NCBI GenBank assembly: GCA_029959085.1
Contig: JARWIR010000051.1
Span: 496,001 to 560,000 of the forward strand
Direction: 5' to 3'
Length of the DNA stretch: 64,000 nt
From: Nemophila menziesii
Taxonomy: Eukaryota > Streptophyta > Magnoliopsida > Boraginales > Hydrophyllaceae
Shown: in pieces, positions 11,979 to 22,899 of the stretch
How the letters are laid out: each line of letters starts with the position of its first letter
Position numbering within the stretch: the stretch's first letter is position 1
Position numbers and translations under genes: made by a program
The notes under the pieces: generated by a model
What the model was told of the DNA's origin: nothing
The model's input: the letters and a program-made list of their open reading frames with translations, nothing else
Database searches by the model: none

Positions 11979-12169
11979 GAGTAATGATAGATGTCACCTA
12001 TTTTCATGTCATCCTTTTATAATCTTCTATATGTCACTTATATTAACCAATGAAATGATTTTTTAACTTGATTATTTTTTCTCTCTCTTTTATTTAATAG
12101 TTCATATAAACGCCACATAGAAGATGATAATAAGGTGACATGAGATTGTGTGGCGTTTATCATTATTTG
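11979..12169. mobile_element. MITE with about 60-bp terminal inverted repeats
   Basis: The left arm (gtaatgatagatgtcacc ... cttctatatgtcac) matches the reverse complement of the right arm (ataatgataaacgccac ... cttctatgtggcg) along about 60 bases. The central spacer is AT-rich. A clean target duplication was not found, so the superfamily (hAT or Mutator type) stays open. The transcribed foldback would form a long hairpin. Confidence 0.7.
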
Positions 12170-13849
12170 AAAAAAATCGAAAAAATGTACAGAAATATGA
12201 CAAAAAAAGACTCAATAAACCCTACCTTTTTTAAGAGTTTTTCAATATTCTTTGCATAAATAAAATGATTTAATATCTAAAAGTTAAATAAGGATAGTAA
12301 CGAATTTTAAAAAATATATTAAAAATCTTAATATACTTAATGAATAATTTTTTTAGACAAAAATGAATAATTATTTAATAACAAGATTTGTAGAAAACAA
12401 ATCGTAATTCTAACGGTTTGATACTATTTTATCTAAAAAAAAAAAAATTTATTCATATATGGAAACACAATCCTTCGTAAGAGAGTGTTATGTGTTATTA
12501 AGTAGGATTAATGTTATATAAATTTAAAAAGTTTTATTTTATACAAAATTATTTAAGATACCAATATTTGTAATGTAATACTTTAATCGTTATAAGATTA
12601 ATTAAAAATTGGATTAATGCTCAATAAACTCCTACAGTCTTGTCTATAATTTTGTAAAAGACACTGTCTCTTTTAAAGAAAAGTGAATTATGAAAAGCTT
12701 CCTACAACTCAAAATCCGAGTTTTGAAGTTTTCCCATAGTTTAAAATTTGAGTTCTGTAAAGTTTATTTTAATTTAAATGACTCTTTTTATGAATTAAAA
12801 AAAAATAGTTATAGTATGAAAGAATTAATTCTAACGAGTTTTTTGAGTATTAATCTTTAAAAAGTATTAGTTAATTTATATATATATAACAAAATGGATT
12901 CTATTATGAGACAGGAGGGAATGATGTTTTTATCTCCACTTTGCTAATGATGAAGGTACAGTTTTTTGCTTAAAAACACAAGGCCAAGATCGACTTTTCA
13001 AGTGTGACATAACAAACATTAAAAGCCAAGTAAGGCTACTTTTAGTTTTTCTTTTTTTGTTCCAAAGGCTACTTTTAGGTGAGTCGGCAGTGTGTGATGG
13101 CATCTGCATGGTTTGTTTGTTTTCTAGCATGAGTATAATATATATTAATGTAATAAATATAAAATACAAATTATAAATATATAGAGAGAGAGAAGAGAAT
13201 GGAATTTAGGGAGATTAGGGAGGTGGAGGGGAACTAAGTATAAGCACTTTCAGTTTGCAAAGATTTCTGGGGAAAATATGCTTTCTTGGCAGAGTAACCG
13301 GCTCTCCTTTTTGTGTCATATTCTTTCTCTGTTATTTTTTTATTAGTTAATTATAAGTTACACATTAATTCCACTAGTTTATTTTTAGTGTAGTATGCTC
13401 TTATGTGATTTGATAAAGATAAAGGAACCTTTTTAAGAGGAGATTCATGAGTAGTTAGATTACTCTAATTAATCTCTCATTCTCTCTCCACCTTTTTACT
13501 TTCTCTATATCTCTCTTTAAAGATTGACTACCTTTTTAGCTTCCATTTGTTTTTTTAATTGCTAGTTGCTTTCCTTTCTTTTTTTTTTTGGACAAAGTTG
13601 CTTTCATTTATCTATTGATTTTGTTGAATTCTTTGTACAAAGTTTTTTCTTTTGAAAAATTAGTTGGTGAAATTAATGGTAGATTTAAGGCAAAATGAAG
13701 ATGGTTCGAACTCATCAAGGAAAAGATATTTTATAAATTTACTTAATTATATTTTTTAATTTTAAGTATACCAGTCATTTAAAAAAAATATATTATAAGT
13801 TGACTTAAAATGAAAAATAAAATAAATTTTCGTTCTAACTTATACTTTG
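12170..13849. other. Intergenic, no feature recognised
   Basis: AT-rich with simple runs (tatata near 12880, gagagaga near 13185). Short frames such as 12930-13169 show no domain. Confidence 0.6.
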
Positions 13850-14061
13850 TGTTATATACTCCTTCTGGTTATGAATAAATATTATTTAATAATAGTGAAT
13901 TTATAAAGAGATAAGAAGTTATTTTCCTATTTATTGTAATAATTGTAAAGTCACTCTTTACTCTATAAATATAAGATCACTTCTTTGTAATAAGTTTAGT
14001 TGTTTCGGAATACAAGAATATATTCTATCAATATCTTATTCTTCTTCTTTAGGTTATAACA
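13850..14061 (+). mobile_element. Copia-type 5' LTR (212 bp)
   Basis: Begins TGTTATA and ends TATAACA, perfect 7-bp terminal inverted repeats of the TG...CA type. It contains a TATAAATA box at 13964-13971 and the phrase tcttattcttcttcttt before the end, as in short plant Copia LTRs. It is directly followed by a primer-binding-like site. No 3' LTR or pol was found, so the element is truncated or internally replaced. Confidence 0.65.
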
Positions 14062-14079
14062 CGCTATCAGCATAAATTA
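14062..14079 (+). other. Primer-binding site-like sequence
   Basis: CGCTATCAGCAT directly follows the LTR end. It matches the CGTTATCAGCAC form seen after LTRs of Retrofit-like plant Copia elements except at two positions. Confidence 0.55.
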
Positions 14080-14269
14080 ATCTTTTTCTCCAAAGTGTAG
14101 TGGGATAGCTAGAAGATAAAATCATCTGTCAGTAAAGTAGATTGTTTGTGTTCGAACCACGAAATGGCTGATTTAATTTCATGTCAAATGTTTTTATTTG
14201 ATTAATCATTTGTAATTTTTATTTTATTCTTATTGTGTTAAATTGGGTGTTTGTGATTTTTTAAGCTTA

Positions 14270-15820
14270 TGTATTTCGATGGCCGAAAGCCTATATGTAA
14301 TTTTTTTAAGTCCTGAAGCCTATATGTATTTAGAAGGTTTGAAGCTAATATTTAATTTTAAAGGGCTCAAACTCTTAATAAAATTTAAAAACCCGAAACT
14401 AAGATTAATGTTGTAGATTTGAAGTCTAATTTTCTATTCAAAAGCTCGAAACTAAGATTAATGTTGTAGACTCGAAGTCTCAAATTCGATTAGTATAGGA
14501 TGATGCAATATGTAGATTAATTTATCAACCCAAAAAAAAAGGTTAATAAAACTTTGAGTAGCACAGGAGATTTAAACTTGAGCTCTTAGATTGTGGAGTG
14601 TTAGTGTATAACCGCTAGACTATCTATTTAATTTGTATTATACAAGTTTTTCTTGTAGAATATACTATAAAATTCTACATTCGTTATATATTATTCATAT
14701 TTTACAATTTATAGGGCCGAAACCAAGAAGAATTTTATATATCAAAAGGATATAATAAATTTTATAGGCCGAAAACCTATCATGAATTTTATATACCCTG
14801 AAATATAAAATAAACCTCATAGGCTCAAAGCCTATAATACAATTTATATGCCTGAAGCATGAAAAAATTATTTTAAGGCTTGAAGCCTATATTATTTTTG
14901 TTTTAATTTTCACAAAAGAATTGAGGAATGATATTTAACTTCTAAAAAAAATAACCGTTCATTCATCTCCTGAAGTTAACTTTATTGAATATAGATTATT
15001 ACTCTCAATTCAGTGAAGTGAATGATATTGAAATCTTGAATAATTTTTTTCTTGAAGTGAATAAAATTTGTAAGGACGAAACTTACAACAGATTCTATAT
15101 GCCAGAAGCATGTACGGAAATTTATAGGCATGAGGCCTACACCAAATTTATAGGCGGGAAGCAAAAGAAAAATTATATACCCACGAAACCTACATTGACA
15201 TATATACTAAATATATATGCCAAAAATATATAAGAAAATTTACAGGCTTGAAGTATGCATCACAGTTTATATGCCGGAAGCGTAAGACAAAATTCTATGG
15301 GCCCGAAACCTACATTGAATCTTGTATGCCAGAAGCATATGCCAAACTTTATATACCCGAAGTGTAGAACATAATTTATATACCAAAAGTATAGAACAAA
15401 TTATCTAAAGATTTGTATCCAAGACCAAATTTTAATGACTTGAAGCATATATCAACTTTTTAAAAGGCTCGAAGCCTAGGCAAGATTTTTAAAGTGTGAA
15501 GTTTAGATTAAATTTTAAAGACTCGAAACCTATATGAATTTTTAAAGGCTTGAAAGCTAGATTTAATTTCAACAGCTCAAAATCTAAAAGATTTTTTCTT
15601 TTTGTCAGGAAAAACAAAACATACACCAATTTACATGATACCTCTACTCCTATAAAGTAAATTAAGACTACCAAAAAGATAAATAATTGTCCCTTGTGGA
15701 AAATTAGAGATATCAACATTAAATCTAACGCATTTCGCCAATTTGTCCGCCACTCCATTGAGATCTCTTTTAATGTGAAAGACTTACAAAGACCTGAAGT
15801 CCTAATTCAAATTTATGGGT
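14270..15820 (+). repeat. Array of about 20 mini-hairpins with covarying stems
   Basis: Degenerate units recur every 30-45 bp. Each has two complementary arms of 4-6 bases around a loop like nnGAAn. Examples: ATAGGC-tcaaa-GCCTAT (14818-14835), TATGC-ctgaa-GCAT (14848-14861), TATATC-aaaag-GATATA (14738-14754), AGAC-tcgaa-GTCT (14468-14480), TATACcaaaaGTATA (15380-15394), TAAG-gacgaaa-CTTA (15071-15085). The arms differ between units but stay complementary. Spacers are AATTTTATA-like. The array follows the Copia LTR and primer site, in the leader position. An inserted LINE piece (15590-15775) splits its end. The 82-codon frame at 14985-15233 lies within it and is not credible as a gene. Confidence 0.75.
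15590..15775 (-). mobile_element. 5'-truncated LINE, 3' tip only
   Basis: Read on minus, the sequence encodes the end of a LINE RNase H (GVADKLAKCVRFN-like), then a short UTR ending CCTGAC and an A-rich tail (AAAAAGAAAAAA). Flanks AATCTAAAAGA and AATGTGAAAGA look like an imperfect target duplication. It interrupts the hairpin array. Confidence 0.7.
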
Positions 15821-16165
15821 TTGAAAAAAAGGTGTTATATGATTAAAAAAAGATTCACAGTAGATAGCTCATCTAGTTTAAGCGAAAGTGCAGACAAATT
15901 TCTCACAAGCAAACAAAGAAGTGACCTGAGAATGGGAGAAGGAGGGATCAACAATTCCAAGGGAAAAGCCTTGATAACAGGTGGTTTTAAAAAGCTCAGG
16001 GTAGTTGATAATAAGAGCAATTTCATAAGTGATAACCAGTTCTGTATATTGGAGGAAGAGCAAGAAAGAAATGAGGATGAGGGGAACAAAGAGTATGAAG
16101 GAAATGTGGACATCTCAAAAATAGTGGATAAGTATGACTCACATATGGAGCTAGAGGAGGAATAA
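15815..16165 (+). pseudogene. LINE B ORF1 C-terminal remnant
   Basis: A 116-codon, highly charged, acidic-tailed frame (LEEEQERNEDEGNKEYEG...). LINE C has a comparable charged stretch immediately before its endonuclease. The RNA-binding N-terminal part and zinc knuckle are missing here. Function as an RNA-binding LINE protein is inferred only from position. Confidence 0.55.
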
Positions 16166-16336
16166 GGCTTTAGTAATGACCAGGAAGGAAACTATATGGG
16201 TAATGGATTCGAGGACATCAATGATGAAGAGGCAATGAACTATATATATACGATGATTTTGAGGAAGAGGACATGAATAAAAGGGGAAAGAAGAAGGGAG
16301 GTGGCTACGCCCATGGAAAAGCCGCGGTAGGACCAT

Positions 16337-17040
16337 GAATGCTATTTTCTAGAAATGTAAAGAGATTCGAGCCCCCTTGACAGCTTCACACCTCAGAACC
16401 TTGGTGGCTCGCTTTCGTCCTTCCATTGCTGTTTTTTGTGAAACAATGTTTGGGGAGGTTGACTCCCTTGATATTGTTCAACTTCTTGGTTTTAATTGTA
16501 GATTTTTTGTTGATCCAACCAGGAAGGCCTTTCACTCTGGTGGGTTCATGGTTTTGTGGGAGTCGCATATTTCCCTTTACATTTAGTTTAGTTGCGCTTG
16601 TTTTATTATTTTAAAAGTTAATGAACTTTCGTTTTCTTATTATTTGGTTTGTGTACACGCCCCTAACGACTTTAATGATAGAAAGAAACTATGGAATGAT
16701 ATATCACAATGGAGTAAAGATATAATTGAACCATGGATGATAATGGGGGACTTTAATGATATATTAAATATTAATGAGAAAGAAAGTAATAATCCAGCAG
16801 ATATTAATCATATAAACGAGTTCATAAATTTTACCTATAATAATTTTATTTTTGAAATTCGTACTAACAAGTGTTTTTTCACTTGGTCAAATAGGATGAT
16901 CGGGGAAAAACACGTTAAATCAAGAATTGATAGGGCTCTGGCTTCTTATGAGTGAATTAGCCGATATTTCCGAGGGCGCAAGTTTTTGTCCCTCCGGCCA
17001 TCGGTTTAGATCACTCGCCTCTCTTGAATTTTGATATTGA
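16337..17040 (+). pseudogene. LINE B apurinic-type endonuclease
   Basis: Exonuclease-endonuclease-phosphatase fold used to nick the target. The first motif is broken: MNAIF is followed by TAG where relatives have Trp. The catalytic Glu is kept in VFCETMFGEVDS. GDFNDIL (about 16747) carries the Asp/Asn pair, FFTW and KSRIDRALAS follow, and the last motif near 17000 is frame-shifted. Further stops occur at about 16586 and 16953. Confidence 0.8.
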
Positions 17041-17349
17041 TATGAAATGTGTTCTCACACATTTTAATTTTGAAATTGTATGACTTGATAATGAAGAATG
17101 TAGGAGTATGTTGATAAAGGGTGGAAGATAAAAAAATTACCCCTCCTATACCCCTTTATATTAGGAAAAGAGATAATACTACTAAAAAATTAAAAATTTG
17201 GAGTACGAAGACTTTAAGAAATCACGAGACACAAATAAAGGAACTCCAAAATAAGTTAATAGAATTAAACAAATCCCCCTAATAGGCGCAAAATACGGAA
17301 GAGGAGAAAAATATTAAAGAAAAATAAAACAAAGAATACATCAGTGAAG

Positions 17350-19650
17350 AGAAATATTGAGGCGACAGAGCTAGGCGAAGTTGGCTAATTTTTGGAGATA
17401 AAAACACAAAATTCTTTCACTTAGCTACTGTTCAAAGAAAAAAATTAATAGAGTAACTAGAATAAGAGATGAAAGAGGGGATTGGAAGATAGAACCCGAA
17501 AAAATTAAGAATTGTTTCAAACAATTTTATAAAAACTTGTTTTCTGAACAACCGAGTACGTGTGAAAGTATGGAAGAAGCAACCCAATACATAAAACCAA
17601 AAGTAACCCAAGATATGAATAATGTGCTAACTAGGGAACCGGCTATGTATGAAGTAGAAAAAGCAGTACATGACCTATCATACTCTAAAGCTCCGGGGCC
17701 AAACAGGCTCAATGGAAAATTTTACAAATAATTCTGGGACATAATTAGAGATGATATTTTTTAGCTTGTTAAGTGTTTTTTCAATAATAATTATAGACTT
17801 GAAGAGATTAATGGCACTCTTATTACCCTCATACCAAAAGGTGATATTCAAGAACAATTAGGAGACTTTAGGCCTATTTCCTGTGTTAACTTTATTCTTA
17901 AGATTATTGCTAAGATTCTCGCGTTTAGAATGCAGGGATTTATGAAGGATATTATAGCGCCGACTCAGTCGGCTTTAATTAAGGGTAGAGCGATACAATA
18001 TAACATACTAATTTAACAAGAAATCTCTTTCTTTATGAGCATGAAAAGGAAAAATAAGATATATGGCGGCTATATAAATCGATATGGCTATAACCTATGA
18101 CCAAGTCAGATGGGAGTTTCTACTGTTAGTAATGAAAAAATAGGGTTTTGCGAAAAGTGGATTAAGTGGATCACAAACTGTATTACCACGGTCTCCTTTA
18201 ATATCAACCTAAATGGGGAGAGGCTTGAGAATTTTTGTCTTGGGAGAGGTATCCGCTAAGGAGATCCTCTTTCACCTTTTCTCTTCACAATTATGACTGA
18301 ATCACTTATTGGTCTTGTAGAAAGATATTCTCAACAGGGACTTATCAAAGGAATACAAATAAACAGATAATGCCCAAAAATATCTCATCTACTTTCATTC
18401 TCTATTATTTATTACTATTGATAAAACTAATATAAGGGCATTTAAAGAATGTCTTAACACATATTGTGTAGGCTCTGGACAGAGGATCAATTTCCACAAA
18501 ATCGGCGGTTAGAGACCACAGAGGAGAAGAGAAGAGAAGTGTGTCAAGGAGTTAATATACAAGAAACAGACGATATTGGAAGCTATTTAGCGATCCCATT
18601 GTGCCATAAAATGTCAAAAGTGGAATCCCTGGAATGGATAGCTAAGGATCTCTTCAAACGTACGGTAGGTTGGAAGGCTAAACTTTTATCGGAAGGAGGA
18701 AAGGAGGTCCTTATTAAAGCCATTTTCCAGGCCATCCCTAGCTACTATATATCGATTTTCTATTTTCCTATTACCTTCTGTAACAAACTTATTTCGGCTA
18801 TCTCTAATTTTTGGTGGAACTCAGGTGAGAAAAATAGAATACATTGGTTGGCATGGGAGAAATTAGAAGTTGGTAAGCTTATAGGTGGGTTGGGGTTTAA
18901 AGATTTCAAAAGGATGAATACATCGCTACTAGCAACGCAAACCGGGAGAATTATGAAGAACCCAGATAATTTGAAAACATGACTTCTCAAAGGTAATTAT
19001 TTCCATAACACTGATATAAGTAGAGACAAACTTAGACAGAGTCGTACGTGGAGCTGGGCAAGTATCGTGGAAGGGAGAGACTTTATAAAGAAACATGGAA
19101 TCTATCAGATAGGGAATTGGAATGATACCAACATCTGGGAAGATAAATGGCTAGAGACGAACTGGAAATGGGAGAACCCTAAGAATTGCGACATAGAAAA
19201 GGTTAGTCAATTATTTTACCATAATACAAGGATATGGAATACGAAACTTCTTGATAATATTTTACCAGAACCTATGATCTCTAGAATACGAATATATGAT
19301 ACTGATCAGGACGAAAAATATATATTCCCCTTCTCTAAAGAAGGGGAATACAATACCAAAACAGGTTATAAGAAACTAACTGAAAAACATATCGTTAATA
19401 AGTCTCAATCCATTAAAGAGTGGGAGAGATTCAACTCAAAGATACAAAAAACTATATGGGACTCAAACATATACCAAAAAAAAAATCTTTGGGTAGAAGT
19501 CCTGTAACAATGCTATCCAAAGAAAGAAGAACTTATATACTGGGAAATGTTCGGACTTGAAAGAATGCATTTGGTGCATGAATGCGCAAGACACAGTGGA
19601 ACATCTGCTATTAAGATGCAATATTTGTAAAGAAGTATGGGAAGGAACAT
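17350..19650 (+). pseudogene. LINE B reverse transcriptase and zf-RVT region
   Basis: Homology runs through SKAPGPNRLNG, GDFRPISCVNF, SALIKGRAIQ, GDPLSPFLFTIM and GSYLAIPL to the thumb and connection. The catalytic FADD is absent: the corresponding bases near 18400 are corrupted and out of frame. Later readable blocks are 18464-18982 and 19067-19507. The zf-RVT motif ECIWCMNAQDTVEHLLL lies at about 19559-19610. Multiple stops make it inactive. Confidence 0.85.
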
Positions 19651-19860
19651 CGATGCAATTTAGAATAGAAGAATTAGATATGAGTAATATACAGAATGGA
19701 TACTAAAAGTAGCAGAAGTATATGAAGAAGGAGGATGGAAAAAAAGTTGTGGTCGATTATATACTGATATGCATATGGAACATTTGGAAAGCGAAAATGA
19801 AATCAATACCTGAAAATAAAGATTGAAGGAGATAGAATTATATACAACACAAACAAACTC

Positions 19861-20400
19861 ATGAAGGAGTTGTACGAAATAAATTGGGGGAAAATAAACA
19901 ACAAGAGTTATATGCGAAACGAAACGAATGGGGAGCATAGTACGAGTAAGGATAACGAGGTAGATATTATATTAAAATGTGATGCATCTTTCGGACATAA
20001 ATACGAACCAACGGGCATAGGAATAGTAGTTGGTCACAGAAGGTTAGAAAACTTGGAGAAAATCAAGACTAGTTTAACTTTTGATTCGACAGGAGAAGGG
20101 GAAGCATTAGCAGTGTTGAAGGCAGTAGAAAACTGTGAAGGCTTTCCCCTCGAAAGGAAGCTTATCCTATCAGATAACCTTAAAGTATTTCAGGGTATTA
20201 AGTAGGTGTCAGCAGAGAGTTGGAGAATCCAACCGATCAGTACAAGGATCAATAGAAGGGCCGTTGAAGTTGGGCCTATCTCTTTTAACTATGTTAGAAG
20301 AGACTTCAACAAGGAGGCAGACAGACTCGCAAAAAAAGCTAGGCACGGGGCAGAATCACATCCATGGGAAGTCACATCAATCGTCCAATTGGCTTTAGGT
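19861..20400 (+). pseudogene. LINE B RNase H domain
   Basis: LKCDASFGHKYEPTGIG gives the first Asp, GEGEALAVLKAVE the Glu, and LILSDNLKVFQGI the second Asp. A TAG at 20203-20205 breaks the frame, which then continues with FNKEADRLAKKA. Domain order matches LINE A and LINE C. Confidence 0.82.
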
Positions 20401-20495
20401 CTTGGAAAGGACTGGAATCGGTTAATACACTTGGTCATTAACCGTCTAGTTTTAGTTTCTTGCTTTCTCATTTGTTGTTTGTTTTCTTTTACTTT

Positions 20496-20526
20496 GGTGC
20501 TTCGGCACCTGCAAATGATCAAAAAA
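20496..20526 (+). other. LINE B 3' hairpin and tail
   Basis: Stem GGTGC/GCACC closed by a TTCG tetraloop (20496-20509), then AAATGATC and an A run. It is a probable RT recognition structure, by analogy with other plant L1 ends. Confidence 0.55.
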
Positions 20527-21249
20527 AATATCATGGATATTTAAGAATGAATTGTGTCAAATGTAACACAATGAATTCATTCATAAAAATTACAAAAAAA
20601 TATGGGGAGGTAAGTTGAAGTAAATAATTTTACAAAATGCATAATCTTTTGCTATAATTTTGCAAAGTTTGCATTATATGGGTTTCAAACCTGAATCCTC
20701 CCTTGTAAATGTTTATGGTCTTACCATTTGGACAGTCTAATAATTTTTTTAGTAAATTGGACAAAAGGAAACGTTGGTACAATTTTAGGTACCACTAAAA
20801 TAAGTGAGGATTTCAAACAGGCAAATGTAATATTACCGAGGGGAACAAACAAAAATATTTTAATGAAAGCAAAATGAGAGTGAAGATGATTAGTGTTATA
20901 CTTTGAGGTGGAATATAATATAAAATGTGTACGAGTCGTCACAAGTATTAAAAGTGATAATTTACTATCTCCACAAGGAATTAGAAGTTAATGTGTAATA
21001 TTAGTCTAATCTAGATATTATTGATGAAAACTAAAACTAAAAGATATTTATTTGAATTTTATGATAAATTAACTACTAACGATGAATTAAACTAAATATT
21101 AACTACTAAAAAATTAAATTAAGGGGTCAAAATATGGAGAGAAGACGTAGCTTGAGACAGTTGTACTTACCACTAACTATGACTTGGACTTAATTGCAGT
21201 TCAAGGAAAAAATGGGACATTAACTACTAATCAAGATTCTAAATTCACC
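20527..21249. other. Intergenic, no feature recognised
   Basis: AT-rich. A block near 20685-20750 (ggtttcaaacctgaatcc ... ttggacagtcta) again resembles an old tRNA-derived repeat, too degraded to call. Confidence 0.5.
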
Positions 21250-22060
21250 CTAAATCTCTTCCAAGTAATTAGGGGCTTTTATTTAATACTAGGAACCTTT
21301 CTCGAGCAATCCTACAATACTATGTGATGGTTAAGATTGTTACCCCTTCGTGTCTGTCCTACAAATTTTTATTTGGAGAATCGCTATATGTATTAACCCT
21401 ATGATTGATTATTCTTGTTTTTATTGAATTTGGGATTGCATAATTGAAATGGGTTGTTGAGTTCTATGATAAGTTCATGTATTTGACTTAAATTTGCATC
21501 CCTTACTCTTGAAAATTATAGGGAGGCCCTTAATATTTGGATTGTCGCCGGAACTGAGGATTCGTGTTATGGAAAACGATAAGCGTTCAGTGTGCGTTAG
21601 TTATCCCGAATGGCTTGACTAGCCGGATAGCTAATAGGGTAAAAGAGTTTATTGTCGACCATCACATAGAGTTCACCCGGAAGAGGCATTTAGTGGTGTT
21701 AGGTAGCTTCCTAAGCTACCTTGGAGGGAGTTAGGAAGAATTAAGAATTCCCGCTTTTGCATGTTTTACTAGTTCTCCCATAAACAAAAAAATGTGAAAT
21801 CATTACTAGTTGGGATTACTTGCAAGTTCTAGAGCTATATTCTCATCTCATTCTTAGTTAGTTGTATTTTTATCTTCTAGGTTAATTGTAATCTGGCTCA
21901 CTTTACTTTTATTTCACTTTTAGTCCTTTAATCTAAAAACCCAACAAATATTTCTTTTTACTTTTAGTTACGCAACACGTTTTAGTACACTTCACGAGAA
22001 CACACCACAAGAATATACCATTGTATTCCATATGGAGACGATACTCTTAATACTTACTTT
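21250..22060 (+). mobile_element. LTR-like remnant (Ty3/gypsy style)
   Basis: Non-coding. It has phrases typical of the R-U5 half of plant gypsy LTRs: a GC-richer block near 21540-21720, then a T-rich block with ttttagtcctttaatc, ending near ggagacgatactc. Its left part resembles 3565-3620 (tctctccc..agtaggggttt and ctcgagtgatcc). No partner LTR is seen. Boundaries are approximate. Confidence 0.35.
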
Positions 22061-22899
22061 TAAGAACTTGTCAATGATCCATACACTTGCATGTAGTAGA
22101 TCCTTGGAGATGTCAATTATGTTATCACACCTTGGAAGACGACATATACAAAGTAATAAAAACTCCTTACAGTTCAATTACCTACTCCAATCTCTTCTAT
22201 TATATTGCCTATACATACACATACCGGTTGTTGTGATTTTTGCCCTAGACTATGTCCTCGAGCCGATTATGATGATGATTGTTACTTTTGTGCCCTATCA
22301 TTTCCTAATAAAAACTCTTGTATTAATTATTTCTATTTGATCTCTAGTACCCAGCAAATTCGTGTAGTCATCCACGAAAACCTCATTGACTTGGCTACTA
22401 AAAGTTGTGTCAGAGTCACAAGGAAGTGTGTCTTTTGCAATAAAAAATTCCTCTCTTCAATTTCTCATGATTTTATGAAAAGTTTTAGAGAAACGTCTCT
22501 CTTAAGAGCATATTTACATCTTGATTTTTATTAAAATAAGTTCAATTCCCATCCTGAGTTTTAGTTGCTTGTTTTTGATGCACCATATCTTCTAATATTG
22601 TGGTATTTCCTAGATCTTGTTGGACCCAAATCTTAGGTTCCTCCAAATACTCATTTGTCATCTTTTCATATATATGATAAAACTATTCCTAACCGAGTCT
22701 TCTCAAACTAAACTTTAACTACCATAACTTTTCACAATCCACAAATTGCTCCGTCCCTACAAAATTCTCTCTATATCAACACTCTTTCACTACTTTCTTA
22801 TAGTCCTTATGCTCTGTCCACATATTAGAGAAGATTAAAAGAGCTACCCACATCATATTTTGAAGAAAACCCGACACAATACACATAGAATGATCTGAT
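22061..22899. other. Unassigned, possibly degraded retroelement interior
   Basis: A frame at 22205-22534 begins with a Cys-rich run (CCDFCPRLCPRADYDDDCYFC). It could be an old gag or gene piece, but I do not recognise it and stops surround it. Confidence 0.3.

Larger units (their letters stand above)
15815..20526 (+). mobile_element. LINE B: decayed L1-type retrotransposon
   Basis: Contains, in order, an acidic ORF1 end, endonuclease, reverse transcriptase, zf-RVT and RNase H, all with stops and frame changes. It ends with a GGTGC-TTCG-GCACC hairpin, TGATC and eight A. It is closely related to LINE C (32160-40017) in the endonuclease and C-terminal parts. A clear 5' end and target duplication were not found; the left border abuts the hairpin array. 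Confidence 0.88.

Noticed and set aside
14985..15233. 82-codon frame within the hairpin array
   Set aside because: The sequence is better explained by the repeat structure; amino-acid sequence follows the spacer and arm periodicity.
22205..22534. Cys-rich frame as a zinc-finger gene
   Set aside because: Cys spacing fits no finger I know and both ends run into stops; left as unassigned.
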